A DNA stretch of 64,000 nt from Leisingera sp. ANG-M7 (GCF_000813965.1 NZ_JWLI01000001.1:310001-374000); one strand, 5' to 3'. Shown: positions 32,839-43,647, numbered from the stretch's first letter. Notes: generated by a model from the letters alone, not told the origin. A program made the numbers and translations.

Positions 32839-32890
32839 CTCCTGACATCTTCGATGTGAACGAAGCGCTCTACCACTGAGCTAATCACCC
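32816..32890 (-). tRNA. tRNA-Val (anticodon CAC)
   Basis: The cloverleaf has acceptor GGGTGAT/ATCACCC, D arm GCTCAGTGGTAGAGC, anticodon stem CTTCG/CGAAG with loop TTCACAT (anticodon CAC), T arm AGGAG TTCAAAT CTCTT and encoded CCA. Its 3' end is the attachment site of the 12.8-kb element. It pairs with tRNA-Val(UAC) at 19233, originally only about 0.8 kb away. Confidence 0.97.
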
Positions 32891-33123
32891 GTGAGGCAGG
32901 CTTTTAACTGCCCGGTGCGGGCTCTGCAAGAGGGTCTTTGGCAGATTTTTGCGCTTCCCGCGCATTTTCTTCAGCGGCGCAGTCTTTGGCTTTCACAGTG
33001 TCCAAGCGCAGGTGCAGCCGGCAGACGGACAGCGTGCCGATGCCGCGCTGCCGGCTGCAGCTGGTGCGCAGTTGGCCAAGGGTCTGAGGTTAAGCCCGCG
33101 CCCCTCCTCCCGCCATGAACCGG

Positions 33124-33579
33124 TCAGCAGGATGGCAGCGCGTCGCGTTGTATCATGGTCCGCAGGGTAAAACTGGACCGAGTGTTGCGGATTCCCGGCA
33201 CCCGCATCAGCCGGTCCTCCAGAAAGCGGTCGAAATCAGGCAGGTCCTCTGCCACCACCCGCAAGAGGATGTCGCGCGTACCGGTCATCAGGTAGCACTC
33301 CATCACCTGATCGAATTTGCGCACCGCTTTCTCAAAGGCCTGCAGCGCGTCAGTGGACTGCCGCTCCAGCTCCACCGCCACAAAGATTGTCACCGGCAGC
33401 CCCAGCTTGGCCTGATCCACCCGCGCCGAATAGCCCGCGATCACACCGCTGGCTTCCAGATTTGCAACTCTGCGGGCGCAGGGCGTAGGGGACAAGCCGA
33501 TCATCTCCGACAGCTCGGAAATCTTCAGCCGCCCATTGCGTTGAAGCGCAGCGACAATCTTGCGGTCAATCGAATCCAT
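33124..33579 (-). CDS. Lrp/AsnC family transcriptional regulator
   Basis: A 151-aa Lrp-type regulator. The N-terminal helix-turn-helix is MDSIDRKIVAALQRNGRLKI, then SELSEMIGLSPTPCARRVAN. The C-terminal RAM ligand domain has VMECYLMTGTRDILLRVVA. It starts at ATG 33579 with AGAGGAAAG upstream and is divergent from leucine dehydrogenase, which it likely controls in response to branched-chain amino acids; the pairing is common in alphaproteobacteria. The long in-frame extension is the shadow of the divergent gene. Confidence 0.94.
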   Translation of the reverse strand: MDSIDRKIVAALQRNGRLKISELSEMIGLSPTPCARRVANLEASGVIAGYSARVDQAKLGLPVTIFVAVELERQSTDALQAFEKAVRKFDQVMECYLMTGTRDILLRVVAEDLPDFDRFLEDRLMRVPGIRNTRSSFTLRTMIQRDALPSC

Positions 33580-33711
33580 GGTGCTTTCCTCTAAAACCAG
33601 CGCCGCTCCTAGAGCATACCACCAAATCACGCCAGCCCGGGAGCTCCTTTTGGTGAAAACCGGCGCCTGCGCACTGGTAGTATCCTGGAAAGTTTTGGAG
33701 GAGCCATCCAG

Positions 33712-34767
33712 ATGACAGTGACCGCCATTGCGTCCAGCACCCATGAAGAGATCTACCGCGTCGAGGAGCCCGCTGTTGGCCTTCTCGGCTTTATCGCCGT
33801 GCATTCCACCCATCTGGGACCGGCGGCCGGCGGCTTGCGCATGCGCCCCTATGCCAGCGAAAACGAAGCGCTGACCGACGTCAAACGGCTGAGCGAAGGC
33901 ATGACCTACAAGAACGCGGCGGCAGGCCTGACCCTGGGCGGCGGCAAGGCGGTGATCATCGGCGATCCGGCCAAGGACAAATCGCCGGAGCTGCTGCGTG
34001 CCTTTGCCCGCGCCATCGAGGGCCTGGACGGCCGCTATATCACCGCCGAGGACATGGGCATGAGCCCCGCCGACATGGCTGTCCTCGCGGAGGAAACCCG
34101 GTTCGTGGCCGGCCTTGCTGATGGCGAGTTTGCCAGCGGCGACCCCTCCCCGATCACCGCGCGCGGCATCTTCAACGCGATCCGCACCACCCGCGCCCAC
34201 AAGCACGGCAGCCGCGATCTGGCCGGCGTCACCGTGTCGGTGCAGGGCCTTGGCCACGTCGGCTGGTACCTCTGCCAGTTCCTGCATGAAGCCGGCGCCA
34301 AGCTGGTTGTCACTGACATCGACGAGTCTCGCGTCGAGCAGGCAATTGCCGAATTCGGTGCCAAGGCCGTGCCGCTGGCAGAGATCTACGGCGCCGAGGC
34401 GGACGTCTTTGCGCCTTGCGCCATCGGCGGCATCCTGAATGCCCAGACCATCCCGCAGCTGAAGGCGGATATCGTTGCAGGCGGCGCCAATAACCAGCTG
34501 GCAACACCTGAAGACGGCGCAGCGCTGCATGCCCGCGGCATCCTCTATGCGCCCGATTTCGTGGCCAATGGCGGAGGCATTATCAACGTCGCGACCGAGA
34601 TCCAGAAGATCAAGGACCGTGAAGGCTTTGTCGCCGAGAAGCTGCAAGCGCTCGATGAAACCATGGCGGCGATCCTGACCCAGGCCAAGGCCGCGGATGT
34701 CAGCCCTGCGGAAATGGCCATTGCCACCGTGCAGGACAAGATGGCAGGCGCCAGCAAGGCGGCCTGA
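33712..34767 (+). CDS. ldh: Leucine (branched-chain amino acid) dehydrogenase
   Basis: A 351-aa Glu/Leu/Phe/Val dehydrogenase converting leucine, valine or isoleucine to 2-oxo acids with NAD. The catalytic region GPAAGGLRMRPY, with Lys in GMTYKNAAAGLTLGGGKAVI, lies at residues 36-82. The Rossmann motif is VSVQGLGHVGWYL (about 179-191). The last quarter has GGANNQLATPEDG and FVANGGGIINVA. Length matches leucine dehydrogenases rather than the larger glutamate enzymes. The divergent Lrp gene suggests substrate-induced control. Confidence 0.93.
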   Translation: MTVTAIASSTHEEIYRVEEPAVGLLGFIAVHSTHLGPAAGGLRMRPYASENEALTDVKRLSEGMTYKNAAAGLTLGGGKAVIIGDPAKDKSPELLRAFARAIEGLDGRYITAEDMGMSPADMAVLAEETRFVAGLADGEFASGDPSPITARGIFNAIRTTRAHKHGSRDLAGVTVSVQGLGHVGWYLCQFLHEAGAKLVVTDIDESRVEQAIAEFGAKAVPLAEIYGAEADVFAPCAIGGILNAQTIPQLKADIVAGGANNQLATPEDGAALHARGILYAPDFVANGGGIINVATEIQKIKDREGFVAEKLQALDETMAAILTQAKAADVSPAEMAIATVQDKMAGASKAA

Positions 34768-34887
34768 ACTTTCCTGCTGGCGGCGCTGGAAGCGCTGCCA
34801 GCTGCGAACGGGAGCCCCTGTTCCCGTTCGCAAACGCCCAGAACAATATGCCCCGGCAAGAAGGGCCAGAACGGAAGAGAACACTGA

Positions 34888-34917
34888 AAAAGGGCGGCCC
34901 TTTGGGACCGCCCTTTC
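34888..34917. terminator. Bidirectional terminator between ldh and lon
   Basis: AAAGGGCGGCCC, TTTGG, then GACCGCCCTTT forms a strong stem with one mismatch, A-rich on one side and T-rich on the other. It ends both converging genes. Confidence 0.85.
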
Positions 34918-34944
34918 CTTTTGTCATCTTATCTGATCAGCGGA

Positions 34945-37356
34945 TCAATGAGCGGTGGCGCCAGCCCCCTCGCCGGAGCCTTTCAGCGCCGCCTTGGCAG
35001 CTGCGGCTTCCTCCGCCTCCTCGTCCCACTCGATGGGTTCGGGTTTGGAGACCAGCGCGTGTTCCAGAACCTCGGACACGTGGCTGACGGGGATGATCTC
35101 CAGCCCCTCTTTCACGTTGTCCGGGATCTCCGGCAGGTCCTTTTCGTTCTCCTGCGGGATCAGCACCGTCTTGATGCCGCCGCGCAGTGCCGCCAGCAGC
35201 TTCTCCTTAAGGCCGCCAATGGCGCTGGCATTGCCGCGCAGAGTGACTTCGCCGGTCATCGCAATGTCCTTGCGAACCGGAATGCCGGTCAGCACCGACA
35301 CAATCGCAGTGACCATCGCCAGGCCGGCGCTGGGGCCATCCTTCGGCGTTGCGCCGTCCGGCACGTGCACATGGATATCCAGCCGGTCGAACTGCGGCGG
35401 CTTGACGCCGATCTGCGGGCTGACCGAGCGCACATAGCTTGACGCCGCCTCGATCGACTCCTTCATCACGTCGCCCAGCTTGCCGGTGGTCTTCATCCGG
35501 CCCTTGCCCGGCAGCCGCAGCGCCTCGATCGACAGCAGCTCACCGCCGACAGAAGTATAGGCGAGACCGGTGACGACACCCACCTGATCCTCCAGCTCGG
35601 CCAGGCCATAGCGGTACTTCTTGACGCCCAGGAAATCATCCAGGTTGTCCGCCGTCACGGTCACGCTTTCGGCTTCTTTCTTGACGATCTTGGTCAGCGA
35701 CTTCCGCGCCACCTTGGCGATCTCGCGCTCCAGGTTCCGCACACCGGCCTCGCGGGTGTAGGTGCGGATCATCTCGGTCACCGCATCATCGGTCAGCTCG
35801 AACTCCTTGGCCTTCAGGCCGTGGTTCTTCACCTGCTTGGAAATCAGGTGCTGCTTGGCAATCTCGCGCTTTTCGTCTTCGGTGTAGCCGGACAGCGGAA
35901 TGATCTCCATCCGGTCCAGGAGCGGCCCGGGCATATTGTAGCTGTTCGAGGTGGTCAGGAACATCACGTTCGACAGGTCGTACTCCACCTCCAGGTAGTG
36001 ATCCATGAAGGTGTTGTTCTGTTCCGGATCCAACACCTCCAGCATCGCCGAGGCCGGGTCGCCGCGGAAATCCTGGCCCATCTTGTCAATCTCATCGAGA
36101 AGGATCAGCGGGTTGGTGGTCTTGGCCTTCTTCAGCGCCTGGATGATCTTGCCGGGCATCGAACCGATATATGTGCGGCGGTGGCCGCGGATTTCGGATT
36201 CGTCGCGCACGCCGCCCAGCGAGATGCGGATGAATTCGCGGCCGGTGGCTTTGGCCACGGATTTACCCAGCGAGGTTTTACCCACGCCCGGAGGGCCGAC
36301 GAGGCACAGGATCGGCCCCTTCAGCTTGGCCGAGCGCTGCTGCACTGCCAAATACTCGACGATCCGCTCCTTGACCTTCTCCAGGCCGTAGTGATCCGCA
36401 TCCAGAATCTCCTGCGCCTTGTTTAGGTCTTTCTTGACGCGGGATTTGTTGCCCCACGGGATCGACAGCATCCAGTCGAGGTAGTTGCGCACAACCGTGG
36501 CTTCCGCCGACATCGGCGACATGTTCTTGAGCTTCTTCAGCTCAGCATCCGCCTTCTCGCGTGCTTCTTTCGACAGTTTGGTGGCGGCGATCTTCTCTTC
36601 CAGCTCGGCGATTTCGCCTGCGCCTTCCTCGCCGTCGCCCAGCTCCTTCTGAATGGCCTTCATCTGCTCATTCAGATAGTATTCGCGCTGGGTCTTCTCC
36701 ATCTGGGATTTGACGCGGGTCTTGATCTTCTTCTCGACCTGAAGGACCGACATTTCGCCCTGCATCAGGCCATAGACCTTCTCCAGACGCTCGCTGACAG
36801 AGAGCGTCTCCAGCAGTTCCTGCTTGCGGTCCACTTCAATGCCCAGATGGCCTGCCACCAGGTCGGCCAGCTTAGCCGGCTCAGCGGTCTCACCGACAGC
36901 AGACAGCGCCTCTTCGGGGATGTTCTTGCGGACCTTGGCGTAGCGTTCAAACTCGTCGCCCACAGTGCGCACCAGCGCCTCGGTGGTGGTGACGTCGCCC
37001 GGAATCTCGCCCAGTTCCTCGGCCTTGGCTTCGAAGAAATTGTCGTTCTCCAGGAACTCGGTGATCTTCACGCGGCTCTGCCCCTCGACCAGCACCTTGA
37101 CGGTGCCATCGGGCAGTTTCAGCAGCTGCAACACATTGGCCAGCACGCCGACGGTGTAGATGCTATCGGTTTCGGGATCGTCCTCGGAGGGGTCGATCTG
37201 GCTCGACAGCAGGATCTGCTTGTCGTCAGCCATCACCTCTTCCAGGGCGCGCACCGATTTTTCCCGGCCCACAAACAGCGGCACGATCATGTGGGGGAAC
37301 ACCACGATGTCGCGCAGCGGCAGGACTGGGTAGGAGGAATTGAGTGGCTCTTGCAT
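34945..37356 (-). CDS. lon: ATP-dependent protease Lon
   Basis: Lon degrades misfolded and regulatory proteins as a homohexamer in the cytoplasm. The 803-aa protein has the N-terminal substrate domain ([20 protein letters not shown]), an AAA+ module with Walker [16 protein letters not shown] near residue 355 and Walker [12 protein letters not shown], and the protease domain with catalytic Ser in [10 protein letters not shown] near 675 and Lys in [14 protein letters not shown]. The start was placed at ATG 37356; the upstream extension to 37422 does not match the family. It is convergent with ldh. Confidence 0.97.
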   Translation of the reverse strand: MQEPLNSSYPVLPLRDIVVFPHMIVPLFVGREKSVRALEEVMADDKQILLSSQIDPSEDDPETDSIYTVGVLANVLQLLKLPDGTVKVLVEGQSRVKITEFLENDNFFEAKAEELGEIPGDVTTTEALVRTVGDEFERYAKVRKNIPEEALSAVGETAEPAKLADLVAGHLGIEVDRKQELLETLSVSERLEKVYGLMQGEMSVLQVEKKIKTRVKSQMEKTQREYYLNEQMKAIQKELGDGEEGAGEIAELEEKIAATKLSKEAREKADAELKKLKNMSPMSAEATVVRNYLDWMLSIPWGNKSRVKKDLNKAQEILDADHYGLEKVKERIVEYLAVQQRSAKLKGPILCLVGPPGVGKTSLGKSVAKATGREFIRISLGGVRDESEIRGHRRTYIGSMPGKIIQALKKAKTTNPLILLDEIDKMGQDFRGDPASAMLEVLDPEQNNTFMDHYLEVEYDLSNVMFLTTSNSYNMPGPLLDRMEIIPLSGYTEDEKREIAKQHLISKQVKNHGLKAKEFELTDDAVTEMIRTYTREAGVRNLEREIAKVARKSLTKIVKKEAESVTVTADNLDDFLGVKKYRYGLAELEDQVGVVTGLAYTSVGGELLSIEALRLPGKGRMKTTGKLGDVMKESIEAASSYVRSVSPQIGVKPPQFDRLDIHVHVPDGATPKDGPSAGLAMVTAIVSVLTGIPVRKDIAMTGEVTLRGNASAIGGLKEKLLAALRGGIKTVLIPQENEKDLPEIPDNVKEGLEIIPVSHVSEVLEHALVSKPEPIEWDEEAEEAAAAKAALKGSGEGAGATAH

Positions 37357-37592
37357 ACTCGGTCCTTTGGTTAGGCAAGACGGCCCGGCCCCGGTATTGG
37401 CAGCTTTGGCCCGTCTCCTCATTGGATGTCTTTACTTGGTGGGGCGGCCCTTTGTTTTCAACCGCGGCACCTCAAGGCTGGGGCTCACCTTGCCCGCTGC
37501 GCGCCGGGACCACAAGGGCGCAAATGCAGGAAGGGTGAGCAAATGATGAAGGCCTTGCGGGGCTTCCCTGTGGATAACTCCGCAAGGGCCTG

Positions 37593-38252
37593 TCAGCGCC
37601 GCAGCAGCGTGATAAGACCGCGCTCCAGCCGCCCGCCCGGACCGGTTTCGCGGTAGGTACCGCTCATCCGGCCCTGGTCGACCAGAAACAGGCGGATGTC
37701 CTGCCGCAGCGCCTCTCCGGTGCCGCTGTCGCGCTCCGCGAGCAGGTTCAGCCGCAGCAGCTGATCCGCGCCGCAGGGCAGCGCGCCCAGCGCCAATTCA
37801 TCCAGGAAAACCTCAGCGCCGTCAGCCAGATCGCCACGGCCGACGCTATCGGCCCTGAGGCCCGTGCCGGGCTTCAGCGGCGCCCGGTTCTCCACCCCGA
37901 TGGGCAGAAACCCCAAGGCCGCGGAATCCGCCACCAGCCGCCCGCCCCGGAACCCCAGGCGCAGCAGGTCGCCGGTGCGTTGCGGCAGCGGCACCATTTC
38001 GATGCGCCCGCCTGTGTTCAGTGATATCTCGCCCGGCCCCTTCTGCACGATCCATTGCCCGCGCAAAGCCTGCGAGCCGCCCTTGATCAATTCGTCAATG
38101 GAGATCCGGCAGCCATCCAGCGGCGGCGCTTTGAAAAAACTTGAGGCTTCCGCAAGGGAACCCGGCGCTGTGTTGCTTTGTGCAGTCTGCGCCTCGGCTG
38201 CAGGAGAGCCGCCCAGCAGCGCGGCCAGAGCCAGCGCACGCAAAAATGTCAT
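37593..38252 (-). CDS. Secreted protein, unknown function
   Basis: A 219-aa precursor with a signal peptide (MTFLRALALAALLGGSPAAEAQ). The mature protein is beta-rich with repeated Gly/Leu-rich strands and ends RGLITLLRR. The start at ATG 38252 is favoured because GGAGG lies 6 nt upstream; other ATGs at 38258 and 38267 lack that spacing. The family is not recognised; periplasmic or outer-membrane location is likely. Confidence 0.72.
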   Translation of the reverse strand: MTFLRALALAALLGGSPAAEAQTAQSNTAPGSLAEASSFFKAPPLDGCRISIDELIKGGSQALRGQWIVQKGPGEISLNTGGRIEMVPLPQRTGDLLRLGFRGGRLVADSAALGFLPIGVENRAPLKPGTGLRADSVGRGDLADGAEVFLDELALGALPCGADQLLRLNLLAERDSGTGEALRQDIRLFLVDQGRMSGTYRETGPGGRLERGLITLLRR

Positions 38253-38385
38253 CGCCATCCTCCGCATTTTGTCGGCAGGATAGCGGATCAGGTCTTCATA
38301 ACAGGTGAACGCGGGCGCACGGCCCGCTATCTGCGGCCGGGCGTGTACAGCCCGGCCGCAAATCCTCAATCTGAAGGACCGCTGG

Positions 38386-39471
38386 CTACTCGGCCGCCAC
38401 CTGCTCCAGCAACGGGTAATCGGTATAGCCGTCGTCTCCGCCGCCATAGTAGGTTTCCGGATTGCCGTCGTTCAGCGGCGCATCCGCTGCCAGCCGGTCA
38501 ACCAGATCAGGGTTGGCGATGAAGGGGCGCCCGAAGGCCACGAGGTCCGCCTGGCCAGATGCCGTCCGCGCCAGCGCAGTTTCACGGTCATAGCCATTGT
38601 TGGCCATATAGGTGCCGGTATAGAGCTTGCGCAGAGCCTCGAAACCACCATCGCGGCTGCCGCCTGGTTCCCCTTCGACCATGTGCAGGTAGGCCAGGCC
38701 ATAGCTGTTCAGACGCTGGATGAGCGGCGTGTACAGGCCCAGGGGATCGCTGTCGGAAACATCGTTGAAGGTCGCGAAAGGCGACAGGCGCAGGCCAATG
38801 CGGCCGGCCTCCCAAACCGTCAGCAGCCCGTCCAGAATTTCAAAAACGATCCGGGCGCGGTTTTCCGGCGATCCGCCATAGGCATCCGCGCGGGTGTTCA
38901 CACCGTCTTTCAGGAACTGCTCCAGCAGATAGCCGTTGGCCGCATGCAGTTCGACACCGTCGAACCCTGCGTCCTTAGCGTATTTCGCCGCCTGAACATA
39001 GTCGGCGACCACCCGCTGAATGCCTTCGGCGCTCAGCGCCTGCGGCGTGGCCGTCGGCTCAACACCATTGCGGGTGAAGGTCTGGGCCTCAGCCGCGGCA
39101 TCGGTGGAAGACACGGCTTGGGTACCTTCGGGCAGCAGCGAGTCATGCGTGATCCGCCCGACATGCCACAGCTGAATGACAATCTTGCCGCCCTTCGCAT
39201 GGACCGCATCGGTGACCTTGCGCCAGGCCGCGGCCTGCGCCGCCGTGTGGATGCCCGGGGTCTGGATATAGCCTTTGCCCTCGGGGCTGATCTGGCTGCC
39301 TTCGGTGATGATCAGGCCTGCACCCGCCCGCTGGGCATAGTACTCCACATGACGGTCCAGAACCTCGCCGGTCTGGTCGTCAGCCCGGTTTCGGGTCAGC
39401 GGCGCCATGACAATGCGGTTACGCAGCTCGATTGCACCAGCAGTGCTGGCGGAAAACAATTCTTGGCTCAC
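38386..39471 (-). CDS. Old yellow enzyme-type ene-reductase (FMN)
   Basis: A 361-aa flavin TIM-barrel oxidoreductase of the NemA/OYE class, reducing activated C=C bonds or nitroesters with NAD(P)H. Motifs are NRIVMAPLTRNRAD (about residues 20-33), IQLWHVGRITH (about 100), the active-site His/Asn pair in GFDGVELHAANGYLLEQFL, NTRADAYGGSPENRARI, and GRPFIANPDLVDRL. The GTG at 39471 with GGAGGG upstream gives an N-terminus matching the family. It is followed by the secreted protein gene in the same direction. Confidence 0.93.
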   Translation of the reverse strand: MSQELFSASTAGAIELRNRIVMAPLTRNRADDQTGEVLDRHVEYYAQRAGAGLIITEGSQISPEGKGYIQTPGIHTAAQAAAWRKVTDAVHAKGGKIVIQLWHVGRITHDSLLPEGTQAVSSTDAAAEAQTFTRNGVEPTATPQALSAEGIQRVVADYVQAAKYAKDAGFDGVELHAANGYLLEQFLKDGVNTRADAYGGSPENRARIVFEILDGLLTVWEAGRIGLRLSPFATFNDVSDSDPLGLYTPLIQRLNSYGLAYLHMVEGEPGGSRDGGFEALRKLYTGTYMANNGYDRETALARTASGQADLVAFGRPFIANPDLVDRLAADAPLNDGNPETYYGGGDDGYTDYPLLEQVAAE

Positions 39472-39610
39472 GGGGATTTCCCTCCGGTCAAAGTTTCCAG
39501 CAACAGGAACGTTGCCGGAAAGACCTGAGCATTGCACGCCGCGCGTTCAAGCGGGGGACAGCCGGAACTGCTGCTCACCTGCGCACAGCAGACTGTTCAA
39601 TTGCGCGGCT

Positions 39611-40741
39611 TTACAGCCGCTCAATATCGCCCTGTGCGCGGGTGTCGTGGAAATCCTTCTGCCAGGCTTCAAACGTTCCGGCAGCAATAGCCTCCCGCAT
39701 TCCTCCCATGATCTCCTGGAAGTAATGCAGGTTGTGCCAGGTCAGCAGCATCCCCGAAATCATCTCGTTGGAGCGGAACACATGATGCAGGTAAGCGCGG
39801 GAATAGTTCGAGCACGCCGGGCAGCTGCAATGCTCATCCAGCGGCCGCGGGTCGTCCTGGTGCCGGGCGTTCTTGATGTTCACCACACCATAGCGGGTGA
39901 ACGCCTGCCCCGTACGGCCAGAGCGCGACGGCAGCACGCAGTCCATCATGTCGATGCCGCGGGCAACAGCGCCAACGATATCGTCGGGCTTGCCCACCCC
40001 CATCAGATAGCGCGGCTTGTCCTCAGGCAGGAAACCGGGGGCATAATCCAGGCAGTCGAACATCGCCTCCTGCCCCTCGCCCACCGCAAGTCCGCCCACC
40101 GCATAGCCCTCGAAGCCGATCTTTTTCAGTGCTTCGGCGCTTTCCTCGCGCAGGTCCTGCTCCAGCCCGCCCTGCATGATGCCGAACAGCGCATGGCCCG
40201 GACGATCCCCGAAGGCCTCACGGCTGCGCTCCGCCCAGCGCATCGACAGGCGCATCGACTCGGCAATCCGGTCGCGGTCCGCAGGCAGCGCCGGGCATTC
40301 GTCGAAGCACATCACGATGTCGGAGCCCAGCAGCCGCTGAATCTCCATCGACCGCTCCGGCGTCAGCTCATGCTTGGAGCCGTCCACATGGCTCTTGAAG
40401 GTGACGCCCTTCTCGGTCAGTTTCCTGAGCCCCGCCAGCGACATCACTTGAAACCCGCCGCTGTCGGTAAGGATCGGGCGCTCCCAGTTCATGAACTTGT
40501 GCAACCCGCCCAGCCGGTCAATCCGTTCTGCCGTCGGGCGCAGCATCAGGTGGTAGGTATTGCCCAGCAGAATGTCGGCGCCGGTCGCGCGCACGCTTTC
40601 CGGCATCATCGCCTTGACTGTTGCGGCAGTGCCAACCGGCATGAAGGCAGGCGTGCGGATGTCGCCGCGCGGGGTATTAATGACACCTGTGCGCGCCTTG
40701 CCGTCGGTTGCCTTCAGTTCGAAGTTGAAAAGCTCTGCCAT
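39611..40741 (-). CDS. tgt: tRNA-guanine(34) transglycosylase
   Basis: This enzyme replaces G34 of tRNA with queuine precursor preQ1. The 376-aa protein has the catalytic [14 protein letters not shown] (first Asp near residue 92), [15 protein letters not shown], the nucleophile region [14 protein letters not shown] preceded by MMDCV, and the zinc site [17 protein letters not shown] near residue 302. Length is typical. It is divergent from the RimB-RimK gene at 40812. Confidence 0.97.
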   Translation of the reverse strand: MAELFNFELKATDGKARTGVINTPRGDIRTPAFMPVGTAATVKAMMPESVRATGADILLGNTYHLMLRPTAERIDRLGGLHKFMNWERPILTDSGGFQVMSLAGLRKLTEKGVTFKSHVDGSKHELTPERSMEIQRLLGSDIVMCFDECPALPADRDRIAESMRLSMRWAERSREAFGDRPGHALFGIMQGGLEQDLREESAEALKKIGFEGYAVGGLAVGEGQEAMFDCLDYAPGFLPEDKPRYLMGVGKPDDIVGAVARGIDMMDCVLPSRSGRTGQAFTRYGVVNIKNARHQDDPRPLDEHCSCPACSNYSRAYLHHVFRSNEMISGMLLTWHNLHYFQEIMGGMREAIAAGTFEAWQKDFHDTRAQGDIERL

Positions 40742-40811
40742 CTCGTATTCCTGCCGTTACACTTAAACCGGCATCCCGGTGATTCACCCCTAATGCCAAG
40801 GAGCCAAGCTC

Positions 40812-42218
40812 ATGTCCACAGCCGACCCTGCGCCGCAATTGAAACTCGGCTGGGAGGAATGGGTCAGCCTGCCGGACCTCGGCCTACCCGCCCTGCGGGT
40901 CAAGGTCGACACCGGCGCCCGCACCTCATCTCTGCACGCCACCGGGATCGAAACATTCGGGCCCGCAAATGCCCCTAAGGTGCGCTTCATGGTGCACCCC
41001 ATTCCCGGCCAGTATGATCTGGAAATCCCCTGCTCTGCCCTGATCAAGGACCGGCGCGAAGTGACTTCGTCAAACGGCGAAAGCGAAATGCGCTTCGTGA
41101 TCGAGACGCCGATGGAGATCGGCGGCCAGGCCTGGCCGGTGGAACTGACGCTGACCGACCGGCGGGGCATGGCGAAACACATGCTGCTGGGCCGCCAGGC
41201 GCTGACCGAAAACGTGACCGTGGTGCCCGGTGAGCGCATGTGCCAGCCGGCGCTGGACTATTCCGTCTACGCCTCTGCCAATATCCGCAAATCCGCCCCC
41301 AAGCGCGCCCTACGCATCGCCGTGCTCAGCCGCGAGGACAACTACTCCACCCGCCGCCTTGTGGAAGAAGGCGAAAGCCGCGGCCATACGGTGGAAGTGA
41401 TCAACACTACCCGCTGCTACATGGCGCTGAACGCGCTGGCGCCGGAAATCCATTACGACGGCAAACGCCTGCCCCGCTACGACGCGGTGATCCCGCGCAT
41501 CGGCGCCTCTGTCACCCAATACGGCACCGCGCTGTTGCGCCAGTTCGAAACGCTGGGCACCTTCTGCGTCAACGGGTCTGAGGGCATCACCGCCAGCCGC
41601 GACAAGCTGCACGCGCACCAGATCCTGGCGCGCCACAAGATCGGCATGCCCGCCACCGCCTTTGCCGCCTCGCCCAAGGACACCGGCAGCCTGATCCAGA
41701 TCGTTGGCGGCGCACCCCTGATCGTGAAACTGCTGGAAAGCACCCAGGGCAAGGGCGTGGTGCTGGCGGAAACCAAGAAAGCCGCCGAAAGCGTCATCAC
41801 TGCCTTCCGCGGGCTCAAGGCCAACTTCCTGGTGCAGCAATTCGTCAAGGAGGCCGCGGGCGTAGACATCCGCTGCTTTGTGGTCGGGTCCAAGGTGGTG
41901 GCCTCGATGAAACGCTCAGGGGCAGAAGGCGACTTCCGCTCCAACCTGCACCTGGGCGGCAGCGCCGAAACGGTCCGCATCAGCAAGGAGGAGCGCGCCA
42001 CCGCCGTGCGCGCTGCTCGCGCCTTTGGCCTCAATGTGGCGGGCGTCGACCTGTTGCGCTCGGAAACCGGCCCCAAGGTGCTGGAGGTGAACTCCTCGCC
42101 CGGGCTGGAAGGGATCGAGAAGACCTCCGCAAAGAACATCGCGGGCCTGATCTACGCCGAGATCGAGAACCGGGTCCGCCCGGCACCGCTGCGGCGGCTG
42201 AAACCCAGCAGCAACTGA
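40812..42218 (+). CDS. Fusion of RimB-type aspartic protease-like domain and RimK ATP-grasp ligase
   Basis: A 468-aa protein. Residues 1-145 match the ATP-dependent zinc protease / RimB (DUF615-type, retropepsin-like) domain, with [13 protein letters not shown]. Residues about 165-455 form an ATP-grasp RimK ligase: [44 protein letters not shown], and [13 protein letters not shown]. RimK adds glutamates to the S6 C-terminus; RimB trims them. Both activities in one chain is uncommon in the model gammaproteobacteria but seen in some alphaproteobacteria. An upstream CCAAGGAG is near the ATG. Confidence 0.9.
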   Translation: MSTADPAPQLKLGWEEWVSLPDLGLPALRVKVDTGARTSSLHATGIETFGPANAPKVRFMVHPIPGQYDLEIPCSALIKDRREVTSSNGESEMRFVIETPMEIGGQAWPVELTLTDRRGMAKHMLLGRQALTENVTVVPGERMCQPALDYSVYASANIRKSAPKRALRIAVLSREDNYSTRRLVEEGESRGHTVEVINTTRCYMALNALAPEIHYDGKRLPRYDAVIPRIGASVTQYGTALLRQFETLGTFCVNGSEGITASRDKLHAHQILARHKIGMPATAFAASPKDTGSLIQIVGGAPLIVKLLESTQGKGVVLAETKKAAESVITAFRGLKANFLVQQFVKEAAGVDIRCFVVGSKVVASMKRSGAEGDFRSNLHLGGSAETVRISKEERATAVRAARAFGLNVAGVDLLRSETGPKVLEVNSSPGLEGIEKTSAKNIAGLIYAEIENRVRPAPLRRLKPSSN

Positions 42219-42451
42219 CCGATGCTGGCAGGCCTGTCCGGGCTTGCCAGCCTGCGCTGCGACGCGTCATATACGCCGGAAACCCTTGAAACCGCCGCGG
42301 CAAACATCCATTTGCATACCATTGCACACAAAGAGGCTTGTCATTGAACAAGGCCAAGACCCCCGGCGCAGAGCCCCTGCCCGGCGCGCCGCCGGAACCG
42401 GCTGCGCTTGCAGCCTCTGCGGCCCCTGCTGATCCATCAAAGGAATTTTAC

Positions 42452-43342
42452 ATGAACGAAGACCTCATCCTCGAACTCCTGTCCGGCAACCTGCTGTATC
42501 TGCTGGGCGCCGTTCTGCTGGTCATTATTGTCCTGAAAGGCATCAAGATCGTGCCGCAGTCGGAAAAATACGTGGTCGAACGCTTTGGCCGCCTGCACTC
42601 GGTGCTTGGCCCGGGCATCAACTTCATCGTGCCCTTCCTCGACGTGGCCCGCCACAAGATCTCGATCCTGGAACGCCAGCTGCCCAATGCCACCCAGGAC
42701 GCGATCACCAAGGACAACGTGCTGGTGCAGATCGACACCTCGGTGTTCTATCGCATTCTTGAGCCGGAAAAGACCGTCTACCGGATCCGCGACGTCGATG
42801 GCGCCATCGCTACCACCGTTGCCGGCATCGTGCGCGCCGAGATCGGCAAGATGGACCTGGACGAGGTGCAGTCGAACCGCGCCCAGCTGATCTCCCGCAT
42901 CCAGGAAAGCGTCGAAAGCGCAGTGGATGACTGGGGCATCGAAGTGACCCGCGCCGAGATCCTGGATGTGAACCTGGACCAGGCCACCCGCGATGCCATG
43001 CTGCAGCAGCTGAATGCCGAACGCGCCCGCCGCGCCGAGGTGACCAAGGCCGAGGGCCAGAAACGCGCCGTCGAACTTCAGGCCGATGCAGAGCTTTATG
43101 CCGCCGAACAGACCGCCAAGGCCCGCCGCATCCAAGCCGAGGCTGAGGCCTATGCCACCGAAGTTGTTGCCAAGGCCATTGCCGAAAACGGGCTGGAGGC
43201 TGCACAGTATCAGGTTGCCCTGAAACAGGTGGAGTCCCTTACTGCGCTCGGCAAAGGCGAAGGCAAGCAGACCATCGTGGTCCCCGCCCACGCGCTGGAG
43301 GCCTTTGGCAATGCCTTCAGCCTGCTAAAAGGGGGCAAGTGA
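42452..43342 (+). CDS. qmcA: SPFH/band 7 (stomatin, QmcA-like) membrane protein
   Basis: A 296-aa protein with one N-terminal membrane helix (LLYLLGAVLLVIIVLKGI) and a large band-7 domain (VVERFGRLHSVLGPGINFIV; LVQIDTSVFYRILEPEKTVY). It ends in a helical Glu/Ala-rich stretch (QTAKARRIQAEAEAYATEVV). The ATG at 42452 with AAAGGA upstream was chosen over the TTG at 42338. Such proteins scaffold membrane microdomains. It is coupled to the NfeD gene (overlap TGATG), its usual partner. Confidence 0.92.
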   Translation: MNEDLILELLSGNLLYLLGAVLLVIIVLKGIKIVPQSEKYVVERFGRLHSVLGPGINFIVPFLDVARHKISILERQLPNATQDAITKDNVLVQIDTSVFYRILEPEKTVYRIRDVDGAIATTVAGIVRAEIGKMDLDEVQSNRAQLISRIQESVESAVDDWGIEVTRAEILDVNLDQATRDAMLQQLNAERARRAEVTKAEGQKRAVELQADAELYAAEQTAKARRIQAEAEAYATEVVAKAIAENGLEAAQYQVALKQVESLTALGKGEGKQTIVVPAHALEAFGNAFSLLKGGK

Positions 43343-43617
43343 TGGATGCCCCCTTCTGGGCCCTGTGGTGGGTCTGGGGCGCCGGCGCGCTGGTACTGGC
43401 CATCCTTGAGGTTCTGGCACCGGGCTTTGTCTTCCTGGGCTTTGCCATCGGCGCGGCGGTGGTGGCGCTGCTGCTGCTGGCCGGCGCCGGCATCACCCTG
43501 CCGCCGCTGCTCCTGATCTTCGCCGCCCTGTCGCTGGCGGCCTGGCTGGTGATGCGCAAGTTCTTCGCCCTGCCCAAGGGCCAGGTGAAGACCTTCAACC
43601 ACGATATCAACGACTGA
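43342..43617 (+). CDS. NfeD-like membrane protein (short)
   Basis: A 91-aa protein with three to four hydrophobic segments (WVWGAGALVLAILEVLAPGF; IGAAVVALLLLAGAGI; LLLIFAALSLAAWLVM). It is a short NfeD form without the usual C-terminal OB-fold. The start overlaps the stop of the SPFH gene. SPFH and NfeD genes are commonly adjacent and act together in membranes. Confidence 0.85.
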   Translation: MDAPFWALWWVWGAGALVLAILEVLAPGFVFLGFAIGAAVVALLLLAGAGITLPPLLLIFAALSLAAWLVMRKFFALPKGQVKTFNHDIND

Positions 43618-43625
43618 TCCTCAGG

Positions 43626-43647
43626 CCGGAGCCCTCCTGGGCTCCGG
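43626..43647. terminator. Hairpin after the SPFH-NfeD operon
   Basis: CCGGAGCCC, TCCT, GGGCTCCGG is a perfect 9-bp stem with a short loop, 8 bp after the stop of the NfeD gene. The following T-run is weak (TTCTGG), so termination efficiency is uncertain. Confidence 0.65.

Noticed and set aside
33124-34884. 586-aa leftward frame
   Set aside because: Only the last 151 residues (from 33579) are the Lrp regulator; the rest is antisense to leucine dehydrogenase.
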